NCBI GenBank assembly: GCA_019239965.1
Contig: JAFAZC010000005.1
Span: forward strand, 20,206-84,205
Length of the DNA: 64,000 nucleotides
Reading direction: 5' to 3'
Origin: Kutzneria sp.
GTDB lineage: Bacteria > Actinomycetota > Actinomycetes > Mycobacteriales > Pseudonocardiaceae
Shown here: positions 36,621 to 44,814 of the stretch, in pieces
Position numbering within the stretch: position 1 is the first letter of the stretch
How the letters are laid out: each line of letters opens with the position of its first letter
Translations under genes and position numbers: made by a program
The notes under the pieces: model-generated
The model's database searches: none
What the model was told of the DNA's origin: nothing
What the model saw: only the letters and a program-made list of their open reading frames with translations

Positions 36621-36676
36621 GGTGGTGGACGCGCGGGTCACCGCTTCCCCGTCACCAAGTGACCCGCGCGTCGGCC
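36621..36676. repeat. 56-bp hairpin repeat, copy 2
   Basis: GACGCGCGGGTCAC (36628-36641) pairs perfectly with 36659-36672. Loop and flanks equal those of copy 1 except for one base next to the stem. The stem pair at 36631/36669 is C-G where copy 1 has T-A. It stands about 190 bases upstream of the large-subunit start and 240 bases before the acyl-CoA ligase. Confidence 0.9.
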
Positions 36677-36912
36677 TCGCCCCCAGCGGCGTCCGCCGTC
36701 GACTGCCCTCCCCTGCGCAAGAACGTAGCGTGGACGGAATCGGCGGCTGCGGGTTTGTCACCCGATATTCGCAGCGAATGCATGAACTGCGCGCTGATGT
36801 CCTACAACGGTGCCGCCAGCGTGGCGGATGCCACGCGGATCGCTGGGGAACGGGCGGGGCCGGGCACGCCGGGCTATCCCGTGACCGGGTTGTCGCCGCT
36901 AGGGTGCGTCTC

Positions 36913-38451
36913 ATGCGGGTTCCCCTCACCGTGGCCGACTTCCTCGACCGCGCGGAAACGGTCTTCCCTGATGCCATCGCGGTGGTCGACGAGTCGGCCC
37001 AGCCGGCCGACCCGGTGCCAGACACCACCTACCGCGAGTTCGGCCGCCGAGTCCGGGCATGGCAGGCCGGACTCGACGCGCTGGGAGTCGGCGAGGGCGA
37101 GCGGGTGGCGGTGGTCAGCCACAACTCCGCCCGGCTGATGGAGTTGCTGCACGCGGTGCCGGCGACCGGCCGGATCTGCGTTCCGGTCAACTTCCGGCTG
37201 CGCTCCGAGGAGGTCGCCTACATCGTGGAGCACTGCGGCGCGACGGTGCTGCTTGTCGATCCCGAGCTGGAGGAGCCGCTCGACGGTGTCCGCGCCCCGC
37301 ACCGGTTCGTGCTCGGCGACCAGACCGAGACCGAACTGCTGCGGTTGGACACGGAGCCGAGGCCGTGGTCGGAGCCGGAGGAGGACGCCACGGCGACGAT
37401 CAACTACACCTCCGGAACCACCGCGCGCCCCAAGGGGGTGCAGTTGACCCACCGCAACCTGTGGGTCAACGCCGTCACGTTCGCCATGCACGTCCGCGCC
37501 TGGGAACAGGATGCCTACCTGCACACGCTGCCGATGTTCCACTGCAATGGATGGGGCATGCCGTACGGGCTCGTCGGCCTCGGCGCCAAGCATGTCGTCC
37601 TGCGCAAGGTGGACGGCGCGGAGATCCTGCGCAGGGTCGACGAGCACGGCGTGACGCTCATGTGCGGGGCGCCCGCGGTGTGGAACGCCGTACTCGCCGC
37701 CGCCGAGACGTGGTCCGGCGAGATACCCGGTCGGGACCGGGTTCGTGTCGTGTGCGCCGGTGCGCCGCCGCCGACGAGGACGATCGCCAGGATGCAGGAG
37801 GAGCTGGGATGGGAGTTCCAACAGATCTACGGGCTGACCGAGACCTCCCCGCTGCTGACGTTCAACCGCGCGCGACCCGAGGATCTGGCTCTTCCGGCGG
37901 AGGAACGGGCCCGCAGGCTGTCGCGGGCAGGCGGACCCACACTGGGGGCACGACTGCGTATCGCCCCCTCTGGTGAGGTGCTCGCCCGGTCCAACGTCGT
38001 GCTCGAGGGCTACTGGAACAACGAGGAGGCCAGTGCCGAGGCACTCGCCGGCGGGTGGTTCCACACCGGCGACGGCGGCAGCATCGACGACGAGGGATAC
38101 CTCGTGATCTCCGACCGCAAGAAGGACGTGATCATCACCGGCGGTGAGAACGTGTCCTCCATCGAGGTGGAGGACTGCCTGTTCAGTCACCCGGCCGTTG
38201 CCGAGGTCGCCGTGATCGGTGTGCCCGACGACAAGTGGGGTGAGACCGTCAAGGCGCTGGTGGTGCTCTGTGCGGGCATGGCCGCCACCGAGTCCGAGCT
38301 GATCACCTACTGCAAGGAGCGTCTGGCCGGCTACAAGGCGCCGACCTCGGTGGAGTTCCGGACGGCGATTCCTCGCACGGCTACCGGCAAGATCCAGAAG
38401 TACAAACTCCGTCAGCCGTACTGGGTCGACGCGGAACGGGGAGTCAACTAG
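36913..38451 (+). CDS. Acyl-CoA synthetase (ANL-superfamily AMP-dependent ligase)
   Basis: Adenylating enzyme of 512 aa that would activate a carboxylic acid as its CoA thioester. Motifs: INYTSGTTARPKGVQLTH (P-loop-like A3), QIYGLTETSP (A5), GGWFHTGDGG (A7), DRKKDVIITGGENVSSIEVED (A8) and PRTATGKIQKYKLR with the catalytic lysine. The length fits medium/long-chain fatty acyl-CoA ligases of the FadD3/AlkK type. The ATG follows AGGGTG by 6 nt. A TAACTA/TAGTTA palindrome lies after it. Confidence 0.92.
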   Translation: MRVPLTVADFLDRAETVFPDAIAVVDESAQPADPVPDTTYREFGRRVRAWQAGLDALGVGEGERVAVVSHNSARLMELLHAVPATGRICVPVNFRLRSEEVAYIVEHCGATVLLVDPELEEPLDGVRAPHRFVLGDQTETELLRLDTEPRPWSEPEEDATATINYTSGTTARPKGVQLTHRNLWVNAVTFAMHVRAWEQDAYLHTLPMFHCNGWGMPYGLVGLGAKHVVLRKVDGAEILRRVDEHGVTLMCGAPAVWNAVLAAAETWSGEIPGRDRVRVVCAGAPPPTRTIARMQEELGWEFQQIYGLTETSPLLTFNRARPEDLALPAEERARRLSRAGGPTLGARLRIAPSGEVLARSNVVLEGYWNNEEASAEALAGGWFHTGDGGSIDDEGYLVISDRKKDVIITGGENVSSIEVEDCLFSHPAVAEVAVIGVPDDKWGETVKALVVLCAGMAATESELITYCKERLAGYKAPTSVEFRTAIPRTATGKIQKYKLRQPYWVDAERGVN

Positions 38452-38474
38452 CCGGTCTACCTTCTGTCACGGTC

Positions 38475-38490
38475 TAACTACCGTTAGTTA
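38475..38490. promoter_or_regulatory. 16-bp palindrome between acyl-CoA ligase and NlpC/P60 gene
   Basis: TAACTA-CCGT-TAGTTA is a perfect inverted repeat 24 bases after the ligase stop. It is AT-rich and so unlike a terminator; a TetR-type operator is the simplest reading. Confidence 0.5.
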
Positions 38491-38577
38491 TGGCTTGTGA
38501 CACGTGTGGCTGATGGGACTTGAGTTTCTGTCGTGCCGTGTGGCGATTCCTGAGCACAAGTGACACAGTTGTCTCGC

Positions 38578-38603
38578 AGGGCCAAATTGGTCCATTTGGC
38601 CCT
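38578..38603 (+). terminator. Hairpin with 10-bp perfect stem in the NlpC/P60 leader
   Basis: AGGGCCAAAT and ATTTGGCCCT enclose TGGTCC. It is either the terminator of the upstream ligase or an attenuator-like element of the NlpC/P60 transcript. A second short hairpin (GCTTCCC, loop TTT, GGGAAGC at 38632-38648) abuts the GGGAGG ribosome binding site. Confidence 0.55.
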
Positions 38604-38658
38604 GTCATATCTGCGCTGAGTGGCCTATCCGGGCTTCCCTTGGGAAGCGGGAGGTGGG

Positions 38659-39972
38659 GTGGCGGTGCGAGCACGTGTGACGCGATGCCTGATCGCTGGC
38701 GGGATTGCGACGACCTTGACGCTCACGGTGATCGGCACGGGCTGGGCCACGCCGCCCCCGAGTAACCCCTCAGACTCCGACCTCGGCTCGAGTCGGGCCG
38801 ACGTCGCGGCCAAGGCGGCCGAGGTCGGCGACCTGGCCAACCAGCTGTCGGCGGCCGAGGTGAAGCTGGCGCAGCTACGCGATCAGGTCGAACAGAAGAT
38901 GGAGGAGGCCAACAAGGCCCTCGTCGACCTGCAGACGGCGAGGGACGCGGCCGACCGGGCAAGGGCCGACGCGGACGCGGCCAAGGCCGACGCGCAGGCC
39001 GCCGGTGGTGCGGTGGACGCCGCGCGTCGCCGGCTCGACGAGTTCGCCGCGGCCAGCTACCAGCAGGGCAGCACCGTGGGATCGGTGTCGGCGCTGGTGG
39101 ACGCCTCCAGCCCGGAGAACCTGCTCGCGAGAGTGCAGCTTCTCGACGCGATCAGCGGTTCCGAACTGAGCACCCTTGCCGACCTCCAGCGCGCGAACGT
39201 GGACAAGGCCAACCAGGAATCGGTCAGCCGCAAGGCGTTGGCGACGGCGACACAGAAGCAGCAGGAGGCCGACGCCGCTAAGGCGAAGGTTGACGCGGCA
39301 ATGGCCGCCGCGGCGGCGGCACGGCGGGAGGAGGCCAAGCAGGTCGAGCAGCTGAGCACCAGCAAGACCGACGTCGAAAGCCAACTCAGCGCCGCGCAGG
39401 ACAAGGTCAATGATCTGCAGACGCAGCGCCAGCGCTACCAGGACTGGGCGGCGCAGAAGGCACGGGATGATGCCGCCGCGGAGGCCGCGGCACAGCAGCA
39501 GGCCGTGGCGGCGCCACCGCAGCGCCCGGCCGTGCCGTCTGCCGGTGCCGCGCGAGCGGCGATCGCGGTAGCCAGGGCGATGGCGCAACTCGGTGTCGCC
39601 TACGCCTGGGGCGGTGGCACCGCGTATGGACCGAGCCGCGGCATTTCCGACGATGGCGGTGACGCCGACTTCTACGGCGACTACAACAAGATCGGATTCG
39701 ACTGCTCCGGACTGATGGTCTATGCCTTCGCCGGCGTCGGCGTGTCCCTTCCGCACTACAGCGGTTACCAGTACTACGCGGGACAGCATGTTCCGCTGTC
39801 CCAGATACAGCCCGGCGACATGCTGTTCTACGGCACCCCGAGCAACATCCACCACGTGACCATGTACATCGGCGACGGCCGGATGATCGAGGCGCCGTAC
39901 TCGGGATCGGTGGTGCGCGTGGTGCCGGTGCGGTGGGGCGAGATCATGCCGTACGCCACTAGGGTCGTCTGA
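38659..39972 (+). CDS. Secreted NlpC/P60 peptidoglycan endopeptidase with coiled coil (RipA-like)
   Basis: Cell-wall hydrolase of about 437 aa that would cut the stem peptide between D-Glu and diaminopimelate. A signal peptide (RCLIAGGIATTLTLTVIG) is followed by an alanine-rich coiled coil over residues 40-290 and an NlpC/P60 domain with the catalytic cysteine in GFDCSGLMVYAF and histidine in NIHHVTMYIG. The layout equals RipA/PcsB-like septal hydrolases, where the coiled coil restrains the catalytic domain. An inserted loop (YGPSRGISDDGGDADFYGDY) before the cysteine is like that in RipA relatives. The GTG at 38659 or 38665 is the start; GGGAGG at 38649-38654 serves both. Confidence 0.92.
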   Translation: MAVRARVTRCLIAGGIATTLTLTVIGTGWATPPPSNPSDSDLGSSRADVAAKAAEVGDLANQLSAAEVKLAQLRDQVEQKMEEANKALVDLQTARDAADRARADADAAKADAQAAGGAVDAARRRLDEFAAASYQQGSTVGSVSALVDASSPENLLARVQLLDAISGSELSTLADLQRANVDKANQESVSRKALATATQKQQEADAAKAKVDAAMAAAAAARREEAKQVEQLSTSKTDVESQLSAAQDKVNDLQTQRQRYQDWAAQKARDDAAAEAAAQQQAVAAPPQRPAVPSAGAARAAIAVARAMAQLGVAYAWGGGTAYGPSRGISDDGGDADFYGDYNKIGFDCSGLMVYAFAGVGVSLPHYSGYQYYAGQHVPLSQIQPGDMLFYGTPSNIHHVTMYIGDGRMIEAPYSGSVVRVVPVRWGEIMPYATRVV

Positions 39973-39999
39973 GCGGCGTCGAAGCTGTAGTTTCCGCGC

Positions 40000-40704
40000 T
40001 CAGCGACCCAATCGGGCCGCGAGACCGTCGAGCATGCAGTCCAGGCCGAACGCGAACTCGGCGTTGGGGTCGGGTTCCTCGGCTTCGAGGACGCGGCGGG
40101 CGAGCATCGGGTGCTTGCCCGCGGCGATGACCTCGCTGATGTAGGGGCCCACGCTGCGCTGCCACTGCTCCTCGGTCAGGCCGCTGCGCCGCTCGGCGCG
40201 CCGAGCGGCCTGCTGGGTAGCCACCGAGCCCAGCACGTACGCGTGCACGGCACCGAGCGCCTGCGAGGCTAGGGTGATGTCGGGCGTGAGCGCGACGGCG
40301 GCACGCAGCGCGGATTCAGACCGCCGCAACGAGTTGGGGCCGAGCGAGGGCCTGCCCGCCAGTTCTCCTGCCAGCCACGGGTGCCGCAGCAGGGTTGCGC
40401 GCAGCGCGTGCGCGACCGCGGCCAGGTCGGCGCGCCAGTCCTGCGTGGGCTCGGGGATCGGGTCCTCGCCTTGCGCCGCGTCGACCATCAGGTCCACCAG
40501 TTCGTCGCGGTTGGTGATGTAGCGGTAGAGGGTGGCCGTCCCGGAACCGAGGTCGCCCGCGACCCGGCGCATCGATACCGCGGCCAAGCCCTCCGCGTCG
40601 GCGATGGCCAGCGCGGCGGCCACGTACTGGTCCACCCCTGGCGCGCGTCGACGCGGTTCGGGGCGAGGCCTGGTCCACACCGATGAAAGAGCGGGTTCGG
40701 TCAT
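40000..40704 (-). CDS. TetR-family transcriptional regulator
   Basis: TetR-type regulator of 234 aa. The helix-turn-helix is AALAIADAEGLAAVSMRRVAGDLGSGTATLYRYITNRDELVDLMV; the C-terminal ligand domain is of the TetR_C type. ATG with AGGAAAGGAA upstream. It is divergent from an FAD monooxygenase whose promoter contains an inverted repeat, so local repression of that gene is expected. Confidence 0.9.
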   Translation of the reverse strand: MTEPALSSVWTRPRPEPRRRAPGVDQYVAAALAIADAEGLAAVSMRRVAGDLGSGTATLYRYITNRDELVDLMVDAAQGEDPIPEPTQDWRADLAAVAHALRATLLRHPWLAGELAGRPSLGPNSLRRSESALRAAVALTPDITLASQALGAVHAYVLGSVATQQAARRAERRSGLTEEQWQRSVGPYISEVIAAGKHPMLARRVLEAEEPDPNAEFAFGLDCMLDGLAARLGR

Positions 40705-40723
40705 GGGGTGGTTCCTTTCCTCG

Positions 40724-40783
40724 TTGACCGACATCCTAACTTCTGGATACGTTGTAGCCATGACAGAAACAGCGTATCCAGAA
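40724..40783 (+). promoter_or_regulatory. Promoter and operator of the FAD monooxygenase gene
   Basis: TTGACC (40724-40729) and GATACG (40746-40751) form a -35/-10 pair with 16-base spacing, placing the transcript start at or next to the ATG, so the message may be leaderless. TTCTGGATACG (40741-40751) overlaps the -10 and is exactly complementary to CGTATCCAGAA (40773-40783) inside codons 5-8. A TetR dimer bound here would cover the start of transcription and translation. Confidence 0.6.
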
Positions 40784-42346
40784 GTGCCGGTGCTCGTGAT
40801 CGGAGGCGGCAGCGTCGGCCTGCTCGCCGCGGCGCTGCTCGCCCACCACGATGTCCCCGCGGTGCTCGTCGAACGCCGGTCCGGGCCGTCGGTCCACCCG
40901 CGCGCCACCGGCATCGGGCCGCGGACCGTCGAGGTCCTCCGCGAGCTCGGGCTCGACACCGCCGTGGACGCCGCCGCGGTCGACCTCCGGGGCGCCGCAG
41001 GCAAGGCGGTGGCGCGGACCGTCGTCGAGATGGGCGCGGGCGACGTCGTGACCGTGCCCATGCCGACCCCGTCCATCGCTGAACTGGACACGACACCGTT
41101 CAGGCTGCGCGGCGTCTGCGCGCAGGACCGCCTCGACGCCGTGGTGGCGGCCGACCTGGCGCGCCGCGGAGCGGATCTGCGCTGGTCGACCCGCCTGGTC
41201 GGCATCGCGCAGGACGCCGACGGGGTCGACGTCGAGCTGGAGGGACCCGACGGCCGCTACTCGTTGCGCTGCGCGCGCGTGGTGGCCGCGGACGGCACGC
41301 ACAGCGCGGTGCGGACCGCGCTCGGCGTGGGCACCTCCGGAGCGGGCGACCTGGGCAAGTCGATGATCAACATCCTGTTCCGCGCCGACCTCCGCCCCCA
41401 CCTGCGGGGCATGGTGTTCGCCACCTGCACGATCACGACGCCGGAGGCGCCCGGCCTGCTGGCGACCGTGGACGGCGCGACGAGCTGGGTCTTCCACGTC
41501 GCTTGCGACGTCGACGGGGGCGAGCGCCCTGAGGACTTCACGCACGAGCGCTGTGCCGCGGTCGTCCGGGCGGCGGTCGGTGATCCTGACCTCGACGTCG
41601 AGGTGCGCAGCGTGCTCCCGTGGCGGCCCCGGAGCGTTCTGGCCGACCGCTTCGCCGTCGGCCGCGTGTTCCTCGTCGGTGACGCCGCGCACACCGTGTC
41701 GCCGCTGGGCGCGTTCGGCCTCAACACCGGGGTCGCCGACGCGCACAACCTGGCGTGGAAGCTGGCCGCCGTGCACAAGGGCGAGGCGGGCGCCGGGCTG
41801 CTCGACACCTACGCGCAGGAGCGCGAGCCGGTCGCCGCGGCGACGGTGGACCAGGCGATGCGTAGGCTCGCCGACCCGGCGCTGCACTGGGGGCATGGAC
41901 TTGAGGCCGACGCCGCCAGGGCGGCGGCGGGGGTGTGGTCGGCGCCGGTCGTGCACCTCGGCCAGCGGTACGACTCGGCCGCCGTCGTCGACCCGCGGCC
42001 GGAACTCCCGTCCACGGTGGACCTGGCGGTGGCGCTGGACGGGTCACCGGGTGCACGGGTGCCCCACGCGTGGGTCGACGGGGTGTCCACGCTCGACCTG
42101 GTCGCGTCCCGGTGGACCCTGCTGATGGGCGCCACCGGTGACCGGTGGCGCGCCGCCGCGGCGGACGTCGGCCTACCGGTGCACCGGGTCTCCGCGCCGT
42201 GGCTGTCCGACGACGGGGCCCTGCTCGTGCGACCGGACGCGATCGTCGCGATGCGGGTCACGGCATCGGTCCCGGACCCGGCGCGGTTTCTCGCCGACAC
42301 CCTGGACCAGGTGCTGGCCAGGCCGGTGGCGGTGCCGAGCACCTGA
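40760..42346 (+). CDS. FAD-dependent aromatic monooxygenase (PheA/TfdB family)
   Basis: Class A flavoprotein hydroxylase of 528 aa. The dinucleotide fold is VLVIGGGSVGLLAAALLAHHDVPAVLVERR; the second FAD block is GRVFLVGDAAHTVSPLGAFGLNTGVADAHNLAWKLA. A thioredoxin-like C-terminal domain follows. Relatives hydroxylate polyketide aromatics or inactivate drugs such as rifampicin. It is divergent from a TetR regulator, which suggests a substrate-inducible resistance or catabolic enzyme. The ATG gives MTETAYPEVPVLVIGGG with no Shine-Dalgarno, in line with a leaderless start. Confidence 0.9.
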   Translation: MTETAYPEVPVLVIGGGSVGLLAAALLAHHDVPAVLVERRSGPSVHPRATGIGPRTVEVLRELGLDTAVDAAAVDLRGAAGKAVARTVVEMGAGDVVTVPMPTPSIAELDTTPFRLRGVCAQDRLDAVVAADLARRGADLRWSTRLVGIAQDADGVDVELEGPDGRYSLRCARVVAADGTHSAVRTALGVGTSGAGDLGKSMINILFRADLRPHLRGMVFATCTITTPEAPGLLATVDGATSWVFHVACDVDGGERPEDFTHERCAAVVRAAVGDPDLDVEVRSVLPWRPRSVLADRFAVGRVFLVGDAAHTVSPLGAFGLNTGVADAHNLAWKLAAVHKGEAGAGLLDTYAQEREPVAAATVDQAMRRLADPALHWGHGLEADAARAAAGVWSAPVVHLGQRYDSAAVVDPRPELPSTVDLAVALDGSPGARVPHAWVDGVSTLDLVASRWTLLMGATGDRWRAAAADVGLPVHRVSAPWLSDDGALLVRPDAIVAMRVTASVPDPARFLADTLDQVLARPVAVPST

Positions 42347-42349
42347 CCG

Positions 42350-42371
42350 GGGCGCCTCGACGAAGGCGCCC
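42350..42371. terminator. Hairpin between FAD monooxygenase and cyclophilin genes
   Basis: GGGCGCCT and AGGCGCCC form a perfect 8-bp stem around CGACGA, 4 bases after the monooxygenase stop, between convergent genes. Confidence 0.7.
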
Positions 42372-42413
42372 AGCGGGCGTCCGGAACGTACAGGAGCCGG
42401 CCCGACAGACGGG

Positions 42414-43082
42414 TCAGCCGCCGAAACCGGCGCGGACGATCACCACCGGTCGTGCGGGCGGCCCGTCGAAGGGCCCGTGGTCGCTCGGGGTGATCCCCGC
42501 CGCGACGATCCGGTCCAGGACGTTCATTCCGCGTACCACCCGGCCCAGCACCGAGTAGTTCGCCGGGATGTGCGCGAACGAGTGGACGATGAAGAACTCG
42601 CTGCCGTTGGTGCCGGGACCCTGATTGCCCATGGCGACGGTGCCGCGGTCGTACGTCTCGGTCCCGGTGACCTCGTCGGGAAAGCGGTAGCCGGGGCCGC
42701 CCTTCTCGACCTCTGTGAGGTCTCCGCACTGCAACACGCCAAGTCGCGTGCTGTTGGTCAGCCGCCAGCACTGGCTCCGGTCATAGAAGTGTTGCAGCAC
42801 CAGACTCGCCATGTTGTGCACGGCGCAGGGCGCGGCTCCCGCGCGGTTGAGCCGCACGGTGACCGGACCGTAGTTGAACCGGAACGTGACGTCGACACTG
42901 CCGACCGTCGGTGCGAACCGCGGCGGGCGCAGCACCGGACGGGCCGCCGGATTGTCCGGCGTCGGGGTAAACGTGCACCGCACGACCGGTTCGGCCACCG
43001 AGGCGGACGCCATGGGCGCGAGGACGGCGAGACCGGCCAAGGACAGGACGGCGGCGAGCGCAATGGCCCAGCGCGGCTTCAT
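42414..43082 (-). CDS. Secreted cyclophilin-type peptidyl-prolyl isomerase
   Basis: Protein of 222 aa with an N-terminal signal sequence (WAIALAAVLSLAGLAVLAPMASA) and a cyclophilin domain: YGPVTVRLNR, NMASLVLQHFYDRSQCWRL, FPDEVTGTETYDRGTVAMGNQGPGTNGSEFFIV and SVLGRVVRGMNVLDRI. Four cysteines in the mature part could form two disulfides, fitting an exported foldase. The ATG is at the signal peptide; the frame is open for 37 more codons upstream. Confidence 0.92.
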   Translation of the reverse strand: MKPRWAIALAAVLSLAGLAVLAPMASASVAEPVVRCTFTPTPDNPAARPVLRPPRFAPTVGSVDVTFRFNYGPVTVRLNRAGAAPCAVHNMASLVLQHFYDRSQCWRLTNSTRLGVLQCGDLTEVEKGGPGYRFPDEVTGTETYDRGTVAMGNQGPGTNGSEFFIVHSFAHIPANYSVLGRVVRGMNVLDRIVAAGITPSDHGPFDGPPARPVVIVRAGFGG

Positions 43083-43174
43083 GCGCGGAAAACTACGCGG
43101 TGGCACGCCATCCGCGCCAGGCCGCGTACCACCAGCGGACGCCGTTGTAGCGCGGGAGTTCGCAACGGCCCACA

Positions 43175-44077
43175 TCAGCGCTTCAGTGCCCACCGCAATG
43201 CGTCGGACACGTCGGCATGCTCATACCGGAATCCGGCGGCCAGCAACACCGAAGGTCGCACCCGTGCGCTGGAAAGGACCTCGCCGGCGAGTTCGCCCAG
43301 CGCGATCCGCAGGGCGAACCGGGGCACCGCGAGCACGGCGGGTCGGCGGACCGCCCGCCCGAACGCGCGGGTGAACTCGGCGTTGGTCGGCGATTGCGGT
43401 GCGGTCAGGTTCACCGGCCCGGCGATGTCGTCGCGCTCGATCAGGAACCGGACAGCGCGGACCGTGTCGGCGAGGGAGAGCCAGGACATGTGCTGTCGGC
43501 CGGTGCCGAGTGTGCCGCCGAGGCCGGCGCGGAACAACGGCCGCAGCCGGGCGAGAAGACCACCGCCCGGACCGAGGACGTGCCCGATGCGCAGGTGGCA
43601 CACGCGGACGCCGCAGTCCTCGGCTACACAGGTCGAGCGCTCCCACGCCCGGCACACCTCCGCGAGGAAACCGGGGCCGGCCGTGGAGCGCTCGTCGAGC
43701 AGCTCGGCACCGCGGTCACCGTAGAAGCCGATCGCGGAGGCGTTCAGCAGAACCGTTCGATCGGCACCGTCGCCCGCCGCGGCGGCGAGCGCGCTGGACA
43801 GGGTCGCCGTCGTGGCGACCCGGCTGCGCTGGATCTCCCTGCGGTACGCGGCGCGCCACCGGCGGGCTCCGACGCCGGCGCCCGCCAGGTTGATCACGAC
43901 GTGCGCACCAGCCAGCGCGCGCGGGTCCAGTGAGCCCTCCACCGGCGACCAGGTCACCTCGTCGGGGCCCGCGGAAGGGCGGCGGACGAGCCGCACTACG
44001 TCGTGCCCGTCCGCGCGCAGCGAGGCGACGAGCGCGGTGCCGATGAATCCGCTCGATCCGGCCACCACGATCCGCAT
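43175..44077 (-). CDS. TIGR01777 family NAD-dependent epimerase/dehydratase-like protein
   Basis: Extended-SDR-like protein of 300 aa, Rossmann loop VAGSSGFIGTALVASLRADGH, ASAIGFYGDRG in place of the YxxxK site, and a C-terminal DUF1731-type domain ending GFRYEHADVSDALRWAL. Relatives are often encoded near cell-division and lipoate genes; the reaction is unknown. ATG start; divergent from mobA. Confidence 0.92.
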   Translation of the reverse strand: MRIVVAGSSGFIGTALVASLRADGHDVVRLVRRPSAGPDEVTWSPVEGSLDPRALAGAHVVINLAGAGVGARRWRAAYRREIQRSRVATTATLSSALAAAAGDGADRTVLLNASAIGFYGDRGAELLDERSTAGPGFLAEVCRAWERSTCVAEDCGVRVCHLRIGHVLGPGGGLLARLRPLFRAGLGGTLGTGRQHMSWLSLADTVRAVRFLIERDDIAGPVNLTAPQSPTNAEFTRAFGRAVRRPAVLAVPRFALRIALGELAGEVLSSARVRPSVLLAAGFRYEHADVSDALRWALKR

Positions 44078-44130
44078 TGGTCGCTCCGATCCCGGATGTC
44101 CTTCTCCGTGCCGGCCGTCATGCTAGTGGG

Positions 44131-44709
44131 GTGGGACCTCATGACTGGGCAGCCGTGGTGCTGGCCGGCGGCACGGCCCGGCGACTGGGTGGGGTGGACA
44201 AGCCGGCGCTGGTCGTCGGCGGCGTGACGCTGCTGGACCGGGCGGTGCGTGCCGTGGCCGGCGCCGACCGGATCATCGTGGTCGGACCCGAGACGACAGT
44301 GTCGCGTCCGGTGCGCTGGACGAGAGAGGATCCACCCGGCGGTGGCCCGGTCGCGGCGCTGGCCGCCGGTCTGTCGAGTGTTGGCGAGGCGTCCGAAGTG
44401 GTGCTGCTGGCCGCCGACCTCGTCGGCGTCGGCGACGGCACGGTGGGACGTCTGCGGCGGGCGCTGCACCAGGAGGCCGATGCCGACGGTGCCGTCCTCG
44501 TCGACGCCGGGAACCGGCCGCAGTGGCTGGTCGGGGTGTGGCGGACGGAGACGCTGCGTGCCCGGCTGCCGACTCGCCCGGCCGGTGCGGCGCTGCGGGC
44601 GGTGCTCGGCGGGCTTCGGCTGGTCGGGGTGCCAGCCGAGCCTGGGGAGGCCGACGACGTCGACACCCCGGAGGACCTGGCGCGTCTACTCGGCTCGCCG
44701 CACGCGTGA
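44131..44709 (+). CDS. mobA: Molybdenum cofactor guanylyltransferase (MobA) family
   Basis: Nucleotidyltransferase of 192 aa that adds GMP to molybdopterin. The NTP loop is VVLAGGTARRLGGVDKPAL; further blocks are EDPPGGGPVAALAAGL, LLAADLVGV and DDVDTPEDLARL. The GTG at 44131 starts just before the first strand. The IorB-like enzyme 8 kb to the left would be expected to use the cytosine form, so this protein may be MocA-like rather than MobA; the sequence does not settle it. Confidence 0.85.
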   Translation: MGPHDWAAVVLAGGTARRLGGVDKPALVVGGVTLLDRAVRAVAGADRIIVVGPETTVSRPVRWTREDPPGGGPVAALAAGLSSVGEASEVVLLAADLVGVGDGTVGRLRRALHQEADADGAVLVDAGNRPQWLVGVWRTETLRARLPTRPAGAALRAVLGGLRLVGVPAEPGEADDVDTPEDLARLLGSPHA

Positions 44710-44814
44710 CGGCGACGTCCGCCGCCGTCACGGCTTCACCGCACCCACACCGACATTCGGGTTACCTACGATGAGGCCGTACCGTTGTCGACGCTTTCCG
44801 TAGGAGGCTCACCA

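Noticed and set aside
38452..38658. c-di-AMP (ydaO) riboswitch before the NlpC/P60 gene
   Set aside because: Genes of this type often have one in actinobacteria, but the conserved core segments were not found in this leader.
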